DNA of 27,666 nucleotides from a virus, in IMG/VR virus record IMGVR_UViG_3300035698_009156, positions 1-27,666 of that record. One strand, written 5' to 3'. Position numbers and translations under genes: made by a program. The notes beneath the pieces were generated by a model. The model was given only the letters and a program-made list of their open reading frames with translations. It was not told where the DNA came from and searched no databases. This document shows, piece after piece, positions 1-5,215 of this stretch; position 1 is the first letter of the stretch, and each line of letters starts with the position of its first letter.

Positions 1-455
1 CCACGCTGTGTCTCATGCTGTGACTGAAGCTGTGGCTGAAGCTGTGACCCAAGCTGTGACCAAAGCTGCGACCCAAGCTGCGACCCAAGCTGTGACCAAA
101 GCTGTGTCTCAAGCTGTGACCCAAGCTGTGACTGAAGCTGTGACCGAAGCTGTGTCTCAAGCTGTGGCTGAAGCTGTGACCAAAGCTGTGACCGAAGCTG
201 TGACTCTGTATTTTCTCCGGTTTCTTTTTCTGCAAACTTTCGCATGAAGTTAATCGCCATATTAGCTTGCATAGGGCTTTGTAAAATAATTAGAACAGGC
301 GGCTCTTTATCTATTAAAGAATACGCGTCATTAATGGCCGTTTGCAGTTTTTCCCTGTCAATTCTCGACCCGCCACAAGCAAATTCCAGCATTTTTTTCC
401 TGAATTCTGGCAGCTGTGTTTCTTGTTCTTTTGTTAGCTTTTCTATTCTTTCCAT
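1..455 (-). CDS. Tetrapeptide-repeat protein (SQLx repeats), 3' end outside window
   Basis: This leftward frame stays open from ATG at 455 to the window edge, giving 151 residues with the C-terminus missing. AGGA lies about 10 bases before the ATG. Residues 1-84 form a charged, mostly helical N-terminal part that includes LTKEQETQLPEF and a segment ILQSPMQANMAIN. From residue 85 the chain becomes a near-perfect tetrapeptide repeat, (S/T/P)-Q-L-(R/W/Q/E/G), 16 full copies and still running at the edge; the last visible copies degrade (SQHE, TQR). The N-terminal pattern followed by short repeats resembles the DUF6745-like proteins seen in bacteria and phages, from memory and not checked. Function is unknown. 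It is the last visible gene of the leftward early transcript. The opposite strand also has an open frame here, but its AVTx repeats are only a mirror of the DNA repeat. Confidence 0.7.
   Translation of the reverse strand, partial: MERIEKLTKEQETQLPEFRKKMLEFACGGSRIDREKLQTAINDAYSLIDKEPPVLIILQSPMQANMAINFMRKFAEKETGENTESQLRSQLWSQLQPQLETQLRSQLQSQLGSQLETQLWSQLGSQLGSQLWSQLGSQLQPQLQSQHETQR
3..203. repeat. Tandem 12-bp coding repeat
   Basis: About 16.75 copies of a 12-bp unit whose top-strand core is AAGCTGTGACCN. Each copy encodes one SQLx tetrapeptide on the minus strand. The CAG-CTT core (Gln-Leu) is almost invariant while the fourth codon changes between Arg, Trp, Gln, Glu and Gly. This looks like repeat expansion with selection on the first three positions. 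There are no spacers, so it is not a CRISPR array. Confidence 0.9.
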
Positions 456-479
456 GTCACTATCCTATCTATTTGTATT

Positions 480-731
480 TCAATATGGCTTTTTCGGTGG
501 TGGTAAAAGCAGCGGGTCATAATATGCGCCATGTATGCCTTCAATGTTAATTGACCATTCATTTTGACAAATTTTATATCCCTGCTCCCATGCTTCCACC
601 CTGTTATTGTTAATCTCTTCAGCCATGTTTACAGGTTTGATATACGAGACACCGATCAAGAATAAAAATAATATAAACACACACATAGAGGCAAATGCCC
701 AGTCCATCCAATATCGTTTAGTTTTTATCAT
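480..731 (-). CDS. Small single-pass membrane protein
   Basis: An 83-residue protein when started at ATG 731. An earlier in-frame ATG at 743 abuts the AGGAG with no spacing, so ATG 731 (spacing 12) is preferred, although neither is ideal. A short basic N-terminus (MIKTKRYWMD) precedes one hydrophobic segment rich in Phe, Leu and Ile around residues 11-32, followed by a polar tail ending in LLPPPKKPY. That layout suggests an inner-membrane anchor with a soluble C-terminal tail. I do not recognise a family. It sits between the repeat protein and a small exported protein in the leftward early transcript. Small membrane proteins in such regions often act on the host envelope or exclude other phages, but nothing here proves that. 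Confidence 0.6.
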   Translation of the reverse strand: MIKTKRYWMDWAFASMCVFILFLFLIGVSYIKPVNMAEEINNNRVEAWEQGYKICQNEWSINIEGIHGAYYDPLLLPPPKKPY

Positions 732-858
732 CTTAATAATCATCTCCTATGTTGTTAGTGGTGGGGCGGCTAGGGTACGGCTTATCCTAGAGCCTTGCAG
801 TACCGTTAATGTCCGCATCCTGCTTGTGACAAACGCTTCCGGTTACTCGCCCCATAAA

Positions 859-1023
859 TTATTTCAATGCGTCCATTCTCATATCATCGACATTCAATCG
901 CGCCTCGATAGGGTGTGCAAAGCTGATTGATATTTCCCTCGGTTTTATTGCACTTGCGCCGGTCGCCAAAAGACAACCCAAAACCAAGCCAATGCAAAAT
1001 GTTATGTAGTTATCTGATTTCAT
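859..1023 (-). CDS. Small exported protein with signal peptide
   Basis: A 54-residue frame from ATG 1023 (an ATG two codons earlier at 1029 is possible). AGAGG lies 9 bases upstream of ATG 1023. The N-terminus MKSDNYITF leads into a hydrophobic stretch CIGLVLGCLLATGASA that ends in an ASA signal-peptidase-I type site; the LVLGC inside it could alternatively be read as a weak lipobox. The mature part is only about 30 residues (IKPREISISF onward). The start overlaps the 3' end of the upstream leftward gene by about 14 bases, which supports translational coupling. Function unknown; too short for any family call. The stretch from 744 to 858 shows no convincing gene. Confidence 0.5.
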   Translation of the reverse strand: MKSDNYITFCIGLVLGCLLATGASAIKPREISISFAHPIEARLNVDDMRMDALK

Positions 1024-1573
1024 TTTCATACGCCTCTAAAGGTGGTGTGTTTCGGTCACGGAATCTTGCGACAATCGCCTTAAAACGATACTCAACATCG
1101 TCTTTAATTTCTGTTTTGCTTTTAATTTCGAGTATTGATTTTAAGTGCTGATCTCCATTCATTCCGGCCTCATGGCTAAAAGGAAATTCAACAAACAACC
1201 AATCTACAAATTCGCTAGAACTCACAAGTATTGCTGCTTGCTGGGAGGGTTTTAAATCAGACCACGACCTATCTCTACCTTGAGTCGTGGTATCAGGAGC
1301 GTGCGTAGGGGCACATTGAGCGGGAAGGCACTTCGTAGAGTCCTGAATCTCGGCTCCCGCGCCGTTTTGTTTTGGTGTTTCATCATCGTTTAAAGGAACG
1401 ATCACTGCTATATATCTCTGACCCATAGGATCGGCGTATAAAGAGCCTGGCATGTCACAAGGATTAACCGTAAATGTTACCTTCGTACTACCGTCCTGAA
1501 CCTGTCTTAGTGCGTCTTTTTTACACTCAAACTGATAGGACACTTTTTTTGCTATTTCTGCTTCTATCGTCAT
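1010..1573 (-). CDS. Conserved-looking phage protein of unknown function, early region
   Basis: A 187-residue leftward protein with GGGGA seven bases before ATG 1573. Two parts are visible: an N-terminal half (about 1-70) containing KVTFTVNPCDMPGSLYADP and MGQRYIAVIVPLNDDE, and a C-terminal helical half (about 105-187) with SWSDLKPSQQAAILVSSSEF and a terminal RFRDRN segment, joined by a low-complexity linker around 70-105. The same two-part pattern (a PGSLYADPMGQRY-like strand region, then a helical domain that starts with a Ser-Gln-Gln-Ala motif) occurs in phage proteins located beside ssb and recombination genes; that is from memory. No catalytic motif is evident. It lies directly downstream of ssb, so a role in recombination or replication is a contextual guess. 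Confidence 0.65.
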   Translation of the reverse strand: MTIEAEIAKKVSYQFECKKDALRQVQDGSTKVTFTVNPCDMPGSLYADPMGQRYIAVIVPLNDDETPKQNGAGAEIQDSTKCLPAQCAPTHAPDTTTQGRDRSWSDLKPSQQAAILVSSSEFVDWLFVEFPFSHEAGMNGDQHLKSILEIKSKTEIKDDVEYRFKAIVARFRDRNTPPLEAYENEIR

Positions 1574-1641
1574 TTCATTCCCCGCGATGAAATTTGATAC
1601 GTTTTTTATCTAACACCCTCTATTACCCCCTAGAGCGAAAC

Positions 1642-2076
1642 CTAAAATGGAATGTCGTCCTCAAGCTCGTCAACTGGTGGATTACCAGCCGGTGCTTGCA
1701 TTTCAGAATCCATAGGCTCATGTGCGCTTTTGGAATCAAGCATCACAAGCTCAGCCCTGAGTGCTCTTAAAACAACCTCTGTTGAGTATTTGTCCGCGCC
1801 GTTATTGTCTGTCCATTTACGGGTTTCAAGCTGCCCCTCAAGATAGACTTTAGAGCCTTTTTTGAGATAGGATTCAGCGACCTTTGCAAGCCCTTGGTTG
1901 AAAATTACAACACGATGCCATTCGGTTTTTTCTTTACGGTCACCTGTCGTTTTGTCTTTCCATTTCTCGGATGTTGCAATAGTTAAATTTACCACCTTGT
2001 CACCTGACTGCATGTGGCGCGTTTCGGGGTCTTTACCCAGATTTCCGACCAGAATTACTTTGTTTACTGAACTCAT
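1642..2076 (-). CDS. ssb: Single-stranded DNA-binding protein (SSB)
   Basis: A 144-residue protein with the full bacterial-type OB fold. It starts with [21 protein letters not shown], continues with [20 protein letters not shown] and [20 protein letters not shown], and then [18 protein letters not shown], all hallmark SSB segments within residues 4-112. A short Pro/Asp-rich linker leads to the acidic tip DDIPF at the C-terminus, the docking site for SSB partner proteins. AGGAG lies 8 bases before the ATG. Length is slightly shorter than host SSB (about 170), usual for phage copies. It shares an operon with a Rad52-type annealing protein. SSB-coated strands are the normal substrate of such annealases, so the two genes very likely work together in recombination-dependent replication. 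Confidence 0.97.
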   Translation of the reverse strand: MSSVNKVILVGNLGKDPETRHMQSGDKVVNLTIATSEKWKDKTTGDRKEKTEWHRVVIFNQGLAKVAESYLKKGSKVYLEGQLETRKWTDNNGADKYSTEVVLRALRAELVMLDSKSAHEPMDSEMQAPAGNPPVDELEDDIPF

Positions 2077-2087
2077 TTATTATTCTC

Positions 2088-2840
2088 CTATCTCACTGAA
2101 AGTTTTTCGTCTTGATAAATTCTTGCACCACGCAACTCACGAACACCACCTCTTACAGCCGCCCGTATAGCTTTGTTTAACTCGTCCTCTGTGAAGTATT
2201 CCCGTAAGGCGTTCATATCCAATGCCGCGCGTGAATCTAAAACACCCGTCCATGGCTTTCTATTTGAAGATGTAGAGTAACCACCCCTAGATTTTGCCGT
2301 TACATTTGTAAGTGCGTTATTCAAGATCATGTCTGCTTTTTGCTCTTCTTGAATAGCAGCGCCCATCAACTCTTCGGCTGTATCGTCTATACCAGCCTCG
2401 GCATGTGTGGCAGCTTCGGCAGCAAGTTTGTCTGCTTCTTCTCTGGCTTTACGCGCTATCTCAAATTGCCTCTGGCGCTCTTCCTCTTCTTTCTTTTTAT
2501 TCCACGCCAAAACAGGAGGGCTTGCACCGTTGATAAGCTTATCAATGTCAGCCCATAGACCGTTTTTCCACTTATCCGCCTCTTTTGTGCATTCAAGAAA
2601 CGGCTCTTTTTCCTTTTTAAAAATCTTTTCAACGTCTTTACGAAGCCCTTTAAGCGCTTTGATGTGGTCGGTTACTGCCCCGGCCTGTTCATTGCTCTCA
2701 ATAACTTCTGGTATTTCCTTTTCTGATAAACGCTTTAGTGTCTCTTGCTCATCAGTGTGTGAGGCAAGGCGCTCTTTCAGTACTTCCATTTCAGATGGTG
2801 GGTTATTACCACCTATACTTAATCTACTATTGTGTTGCAT
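2088..2840 (-). CDS. Coiled-coil protein of the recombination module
   Basis: A 250-residue protein from ATG 2840. An in-frame ATG at 2852 exists, but its own second codon GAG is part of the GGAG that sits seven bases ahead of ATG 2840, so 2840 is the better start. The N-terminus carries a GGNNPPSE motif that recurs in phage proteins of this position. Residues about 25-190 are strongly charged and helical with many Glu, Lys and Ala, including KKKEEEERQRQFEIARKARE, predicting a long coiled coil. The C-terminus (KPWTGVLDSRAALDMNALRE onward) looks like a small globular domain ending VRGGVRELRGARIYQDEKL. No enzymatic motif. It overlaps the Rad52 gene by 14 bases and precedes ssb, so it is probably an accessory or scaffold for recombination. 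Function unproven. Confidence 0.7.
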   Translation of the reverse strand: MQHNSRLSIGGNNPPSEMEVLKERLASHTDEQETLKRLSEKEIPEVIESNEQAGAVTDHIKALKGLRKDVEKIFKKEKEPFLECTKEADKWKNGLWADIDKLINGASPPVLAWNKKKEEEERQRQFEIARKAREEADKLAAEAATHAEAGIDDTAEELMGAAIQEEQKADMILNNALTNVTAKSRGGYSTSSNRKPWTGVLDSRAALDMNALREYFTEDELNKAIRAAVRGGVRELRGARIYQDEKLSVR

Positions 2841-3471
2841 GATTTTCTCCATTTAATGGTGTTTGTGATACTGCTATAAGAAACTTTGCGTACCGCTCGT
2901 CAAGCCATTTGTTTTGTTCCTCTGATAGCTTTTGTCTTAAACTGACAACCGACTCCAATCGTGACCAGTCAACAAACTGATTAGGCTCTTTATATGTTCT
3001 AAAGAGCTTTACCTGACCCAGAATCCACTCTTGCTCCGGTGTTTTATCAACACCAACACTTTCTTTCTTCTTGTCGTACAAGGCTAATCCGAATGGGTTA
3101 CCAAAGGTCATAAGAGCGCGTTTCATAGCGTCCGTTTCCGCTTCTTTAATCGCAGACTCATAAGCATCATTGATTTGTTTTGACGCGCCAGACCCGTGAC
3201 CAGTACCCTCACGCACAGAACCGTTCACCTGCACGCGCACCTTTGCCCTAAACGATACAATCCAATTTTGTTTTTCGTTCTGATAGGGTTTGTGATTTTC
3301 GATCAGATCAACAGTCTCCCTTGACCATTCAGCATGACCAAAAATACGATTTGCCTCTGCAATTGAATGCCAACCCTCGATATAATCGCAATTACTAAAC
3401 GGATGCTTTTTTACGTGCTTTGGATCGAGCTTTTTACCAAGCTCTTTGATTTGATCTTCCGATAAACTCAT
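2827..3471 (-). CDS. Rad52/Rad22-family single-strand annealing protein
   Basis: A 214-residue protein recognisable as the Rad52-type annealase family of phages and bacteria. Key segments are KKLDPKHVKK and YIEGWHSIAEANRIFG (residues 13-45), the Trp-Ser-Arg-Glu-Thr-Val stretch near 49-54, FRAKVRVQVNG (74-84), REGTGHGSG (87-95), ESAIKEAETDAMKRAL (105-120) and TFGNPFGLALY (122-132). The C-terminal 80 residues are variable, as expected. The family forms rings that anneal complementary single strands, usually on SSB-coated DNA, in phage recombination. The start at 3471 overlaps the stop of the upstream small ORF as ATGA, with GGGA upstream. SSB lies two genes downstream in the same direction. Confidence 0.93.
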   Translation of the reverse strand: MSLSEDQIKELGKKLDPKHVKKHPFSNCDYIEGWHSIAEANRIFGHAEWSRETVDLIENHKPYQNEKQNWIVSFRAKVRVQVNGSVREGTGHGSGASKQINDAYESAIKEAETDAMKRALMTFGNPFGLALYDKKKESVGVDKTPEQEWILGQVKLFRTYKEPNQFVDWSRLESVVSLRQKLSEEQNKWLDERYAKFLIAVSQTPLNGENHATQ

Positions 3472-3569
3472 ACTTCTTTCCCTTCTAAATAATCTTGATA
3501 TTCATCTGCGCAATCGCGCTCCCATTTATCGTGCTTCCTGCGAAACACCATGTCTTTTAACCACTTCAT
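3468..3569 (-). CDS. 33-residue basic/acidic mini-protein
   Basis: A 33-residue frame starting at ATG 3569, which overlaps the stop of the upstream ORF as ATGA (ATG 3569-3567, TGA 3568-3566), and ending in an ATGA overlap with the Rad52-like gene. GGTGGTGAC precedes the start. Sequence features: MKWLKDMVFRRKHDKWERD followed by an acidic end with DEYQDYLEGKEV. A longer frame reaches back to 3785 but has no ribosome site and runs across the neighbour, so the short form is preferred. The double overlap makes it likely to be translated. Function unknown. Confidence 0.5.
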   Translation of the reverse strand: MKWLKDMVFRRKHDKWERDCADEYQDYLEGKEV

Positions 3570-3802
3570 GTCACCACCAAGAAAACCCAACCAACCAAGG
3601 AAACAGCCGCAATAAGAGGTAAGGAGAGTAGAAAGTTTCTTATGCGACCGCTCCCGCCTTGGTTCATTTGTTTTATCTGGCTTGCCAGATTCCTGCGACC
3701 GGCGCTTAAATTGTGCGTGGTCATGTTCTTTTGTACCCACTTGTGAACACGTAAATCGTGTGTGTCGTGGTAAACCGGTATCCATGCCTTAGGCTGCATC
3801 AT
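3566..3802 (-). CDS. Small tail-anchored membrane protein
   Basis: A 78-residue protein starting MMQPKAWIPVYHD. GGAGG lies seven bases before ATG 3802, and that ATG overlaps the stop of the upstream ORF in an ATGATG/TGA arrangement. The first 50 residues are soluble and basic, with HNLSAGRRNLASQIKQMN; the last 23 (FLLSLPLIAAVSLVGWVFLV) form one clear membrane segment ending almost at the C-terminus, so the protein is probably tail-anchored with its body in the cytoplasm. Longer in-frame ATGs upstream lie inside the neighbouring gene and have no ribosome site. Unknown function; it belongs to the chain of small overlapping leftward genes between the control region and the Rad52 gene. Confidence 0.6.
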   Translation of the reverse strand: MMQPKAWIPVYHDTHDLRVHKWVQKNMTTHNLSAGRRNLASQIKQMNQGGSGRIRNFLLSLPLIAAVSLVGWVFLVVT

Positions 3803-3987
3803 CTCCACTCCTCCGCTTCTTTTCGTGTCATAAAAAAATGAATACCGTTCGTGCATTCAATAAGTGGGTTGTCGTCATATGAATCAGGCTTTGTTATCCG
3901 GCCTTTTCTATATTCTGTATTTGTACACTCAATCGTTGTTGTAAAAATTACCCTGTCACACCATCTATGTAATATCTCATATTTCAT
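3799..3987 (-). CDS. Small early protein, unknown function
   Basis: A 62-residue protein from ATG 3987, whose A overlaps the last base of the upstream stop (TAATG), with GGAGAAGAG just before it. The N-terminal part MKYEILHRWCDRVIFTTTIE has a pattern often seen at the start of phage pentapeptide-repeat proteins; the C-terminal CTNGIHFFMTRKEAEEWR resembles the end piece of similar proteins. No repeat block lies between, so it may be a shortened relative of that group. An upstream in-frame ATG (4035) would add 16 residues inside the neighbour and lacks a ribosome site. Function unknown. Confidence 0.6.
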   Translation of the reverse strand: MKYEILHRWCDRVIFTTTIECTNTEYRKGRITKPDSYDDNPLIECTNGIHFFMTRKEAEEWR

Positions 3988-4262
3988 TACTCTTCTCCCC
4001 ACGTTTGGCCTGTTTCTTCCAAAGCCCGATTCCATATATCCATATCAAGACCCACGGCCTCGTTTATGATTGGTTCTAGTGTCGGGATTTCATCATCGTA
4101 ATCAGTGTCTTTGATTGTCTTTAGACACTTCTCATGTAGACGCTCTAGTGATGCGCTGTGTTTGAATTCACACTCGACCTCTAAAAGCATGATGGCTGTT
4201 TTTAAACTGGCGGCGAGAACGCGCCTTCTTATTTGCCCCTCGGGGGTGTAATCGAATTTCAT
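3987..4262 (-). CDS. Small early protein, unknown function
   Basis: A 91-residue acidic, mainly helical protein: MKFDYTPEGQIRRRVLAASL at the front, then LEVECEFKHSASLERLHEKC and a C-terminal part rich in Asp/Glu ending GQTWGEE. Both ends overlap neighbours by one base (TAATG). I see no membrane segment, metal site or catalytic motif and recognise no family. As the second gene behind the leftward promoter it should be made very early in infection. Confidence 0.6.
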   Translation of the reverse strand: MKFDYTPEGQIRRRVLAASLKTAIMLLEVECEFKHSASLERLHEKCLKTIKDTDYDDEIPTLEPIINEAVGLDMDIWNRALEETGQTWGEE

Positions 4263-4528
4263 TACACAACCCCCATTTCTTGACGGTTTAAGCTGTGCTG
4301 TCCGATGTAATCTTCATACTGATTGCCGTACTTAAGTGTGATTGGCTCGACTGTCTCGCCATCAACACTATCAGCGACAAGTTCCAGTTCGATTTCGTAG
4401 CTACCGAATTGACCGTCTTCAATTAATTGCTGTTCGTAAAATTCCCGAGCCTCGCTTACAACATCGTCACGGTTTGAACCGTCTGTAATGCAAGTCTGCC
4501 CACCTATGATTGAGTATGTTATTTTCAT
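4262..4528 (-). CDS. First gene of leftward early transcript, unknown function
   Basis: An 88-residue, very acidic protein (about 18 Asp/Glu). It begins MKITYSIIGGQTCITDGSNR and carries alternating beta-like stretches such as SYEIELELVADSVDGET and EPITLKYGNQYEDYIG. GGGAAGG lies seven bases upstream of the ATG, a good ribosome site. It is the gene nearest the leftward promoter at 4558-4586, so it is probably the first early product. Its acidity would suit a DNA mimic or host-protein binder, but no recognised motif supports that. Confidence 0.6.
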   Translation of the reverse strand: MKITYSIIGGQTCITDGSNRDDVVSEAREFYEQQLIEDGQFGSYEIELELVADSVDGETVEPITLKYGNQYEDYIGQHSLNRQEMGVV

Positions 4529-4557
4529 GATTGCCTTCCCAAGCTCGTTACAAGATG

Positions 4558-4586
4558 ATAATTACAAGAAAACTTGTGAAGGTCAA
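4558..4586 (-). promoter_or_regulatory. Leftward early promoter (PL-like)
   Basis: On the minus strand TTGACC (4586-4581) is followed by a 17-base spacer and AATTAT (4563-4558), a plausible sigma70-type promoter with 5/6 and 4/6 matches. The spacer is almost filled by the inverted repeat at 4564-4577, so a protein bound there would block RNA polymerase. Transcription would start about 20 bases before the ribosome site of the gene ending at 4528. Confidence 0.6.
4564..4577. promoter_or_regulatory. Operator 1, ACAAG-N4-CTTGT
   Basis: A perfect 5+4+5 inverted repeat with spacer AAAA, sitting between the -35 and -10 hexamers of the leftward promoter. It is one of four perfect copies plus one near copy within 380 bases around the helix-turn-helix gene. 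Confidence 0.75.
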
Positions 4587-4594
4587 GAAAAAAA

Positions 4595-4608
4595 ACAAGA
4601 AAACTTGT
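4595..4608. promoter_or_regulatory. Operator 2, ACAAG-N4-CTTGT
   Basis: A perfect copy with spacer AAAA, 31 bases (about three helical turns) from operator 1 and just upstream of the leftward -35. Same-face placement would allow cooperative binding. Confidence 0.7.
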
Positions 4609-4629
4609 AATTAAATTGCTATACTAAGG

Positions 4630-4658
4630 AAACCCAAGGCATTGCGCGGGGTTTTTTT
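4630..4658 (+). terminator. Rightward intrinsic terminator near the 3' side of the HTH gene
   Basis: AAACCC (4630-4635) pairs with GGGTTT (4649-4654) around a 13-base loop, and the T run extends to 4658. The T run works only for rightward transcripts, yet no rightward gene lies just upstream. It may end an antisense or small RNA, or block read-through into the HTH gene. The stem is only six pairs. Confidence 0.45.
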
Positions 4659-4694
4659 GTTGAAAAATAAGGGGAAAGAGGCTTATATGCTATT

Positions 4695-4709
4695 ATCACT
4701 TGAAGTGAT
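4695..4709. promoter_or_regulatory. 15-bp palindrome just beyond the HTH stop
   Basis: ATCACTT-G-AAGTGAT is a perfect 7+1+7 inverted repeat located two bases beyond the HTH stop codon in the direction of its transcription. It has no U run, so it looks more like a protein-binding site than a terminator. Confidence 0.4.
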
Positions 4710-4710
4710 T

Positions 4711-4869
4711 CTACACAGGATTAGGGATATTTTTATTTTTTTCATTACGCCAATTGTTAATTGCTTGCTGGGTAACGCCAATCTTTTTTGCTAACAACTC
4801 TTCGCTCACGCCTCTTAGGCCGAGGGCGTAGTCCAGTCTTTTAGCAAACGTGTCTAAAGAATCTTTCAT
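4711..4869 (-). CDS. 52-residue Cro/CI-type helix-turn-helix DNA-binding protein
   Basis: A leftward ORF of 52 residues with AGGA seven bases before ATG 4869. It reads as the first four helices of a lambda-repressor-like domain: FAKRLDYALGLRGV (helix 1), SEELLAKKIG (helix 2), VTQQAINNWRNEK (turn and recognition helix, residues 32-44), then KNKNIPNPV and stop. The family normally continues with a fifth helix and, in CI-type proteins, a dimerisation or cleavage domain; both are absent here, and no other frame after the stop continues the fold. It sits between two clusters of identical operators, the place of cI in lambda. Likely role: repressor of both early promoters and regulator of its own, inferred from position. 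It could also be a truncated repressor. Confidence 0.8.
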   Translation of the reverse strand: MKDSLDTFAKRLDYALGLRGVSEELLAKKIGVTQQAINNWRNEKNKNIPNPV

Positions 4870-4880
4870 GTCATAATCCT

Positions 4881-4894
4881 ACAAAATAACTTGT
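4881..4894. promoter_or_regulatory. Operator 5, near-copy of ACAAG-N4-CTTGT
   Basis: ACAAA-ATAA-CTTGT, one mismatch from the repeat, lies just upstream of the HTH ribosome site and 25 bases from operator 3. With operators 3 and 4 it makes a three-site array like lambda OR. Protein bound here would lie in the 5' leader of the HTH gene. Confidence 0.5.
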
Positions 4895-4896
4895 TG

Positions 4897-4925
4897 TGAA
4901 TCTCGACAAGATTTCTTGTTGTCAA
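4897..4925 (-). promoter_or_regulatory. Leftward promoter of the HTH gene (PRM-like)
   Basis: A perfect TTGACA (4925-4920) is followed by 17 bases and GATTCA (4902-4897), a poor -10. Operator 3 fills the spacer, and operator 4 lies four bases upstream of the -35. A consensus -35 with a poor -10 beside an upstream operator is what an activator-dependent maintenance promoter would look like. This is an inference only. Confidence 0.45.
4906..4919. promoter_or_regulatory. Operator 3, ACAAG-N4-CTTGT
   Basis: A perfect copy with spacer ATTT. It lies within the spacer of the leftward promoter for the HTH gene, so it would mediate negative autoregulation. Confidence 0.75.
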
Positions 4926-4947
4926 ATAACAAGTTTTCTTGTAACGT
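4919..4947 (+). promoter_or_regulatory. Rightward early promoter (PR-like)
   Basis: TTGTCA (4919-4924, 5/6 match) then 17 bases and TAACGT (4942-4947, weak -10). The -35 is on the same bases as the -35 of the divergent HTH promoter, because TTGTCAA reads TTGACAA on the other strand. Operator 4 fills the spacer. It would serve the replication genes from 5216 onward. Confidence 0.45.
4929..4942. promoter_or_regulatory. Operator 4, ACAAG-N4-CTTGT
   Basis: A perfect copy with spacer TTTT, 23 bases from operator 3. It lies inside the rightward promoter spacer and immediately upstream of the divergent leftward -35, so one bound dimer could repress one promoter and touch polymerase at the other. 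Confidence 0.75.
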
Positions 4948-4969
4948 TGTTTTGTAAGTCTGATTTCAC

Positions 4970-5198
4970 CCTCATGTCATGAGGATGTTCAGCCCGCAAC
5001 GGGGAAGAGTGGGAATGTATCTATCTAGTTTTAACAAAAGCGCACTACGACAAGGGGCTGCAACCCCTTACCGCGCTATTCGCATTAGTTTCAATAATCA
5101 TAGTTTCGATAATGAGTCAAGGGATTAACCCCCTTCACCATGTCCTTTCAAACGAGAGGGCATGTATGAACGGGTAATAAAAGGCACGTTAGATGCCT
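4970..5198 (+). promoter_or_regulatory. Long structured leader of the rightward early transcript
   Basis: About 260 bases between the rightward promoter and the first gene hold no convincing ORF but many inverted repeats: a 15-bp palindrome CCTCATG-T-CATGAGG (4970-4984); CCCG-CAA-CGGG (4993-5003); AAGGGG/CCCCTT (5052-5069); AAGGG/CCCTT (5119-5135); CATGTCCT/AGGGCATG with one G-U pair (5139-5164); and AGGCA/TGCCT (5182-5198). None has a T run, so they are not plain terminators. A structured early leader could serve antitermination (compare the put RNAs of HK022) or RNA stability; this is inference. Confidence 0.4.
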
Positions 5199-5215
5199 AA
5201 CTACAGAGAGGTTTC

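Noticed and set aside
1-210. CRISPR-like or satellite array
   Set aside because: 12-bp units without spacers and a conserved reading frame; it is a coding repeat.
8-247. Rightward open frame with AVTEAVT-type repeats
   Set aside because: Mirror of the 12-bp repeat. The leftward frame has a ribosome site, a non-repeat domain and fits the direction of the neighbours.
3468-3785. 105-residue leftward frame overlapping the tail-anchored protein
   Set aside because: No ribosome site, low-complexity front, and the ATGA junction points to the short 33-residue form.
4980-5130. 50-codon rightward frame in the early leader beginning ATGAGGATGTTC
   Set aside because: No usable ribosome site, odd composition and no resemblance to a Cro-like protein; the hairpins explain the stretch better.
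5162-5200. 12-codon ORF (MYERVIKGTLDA) as a leader peptide
   Set aside because: The GAGAGGG ribosome site is only one base from the ATG, and there is no codon signature of attenuation.
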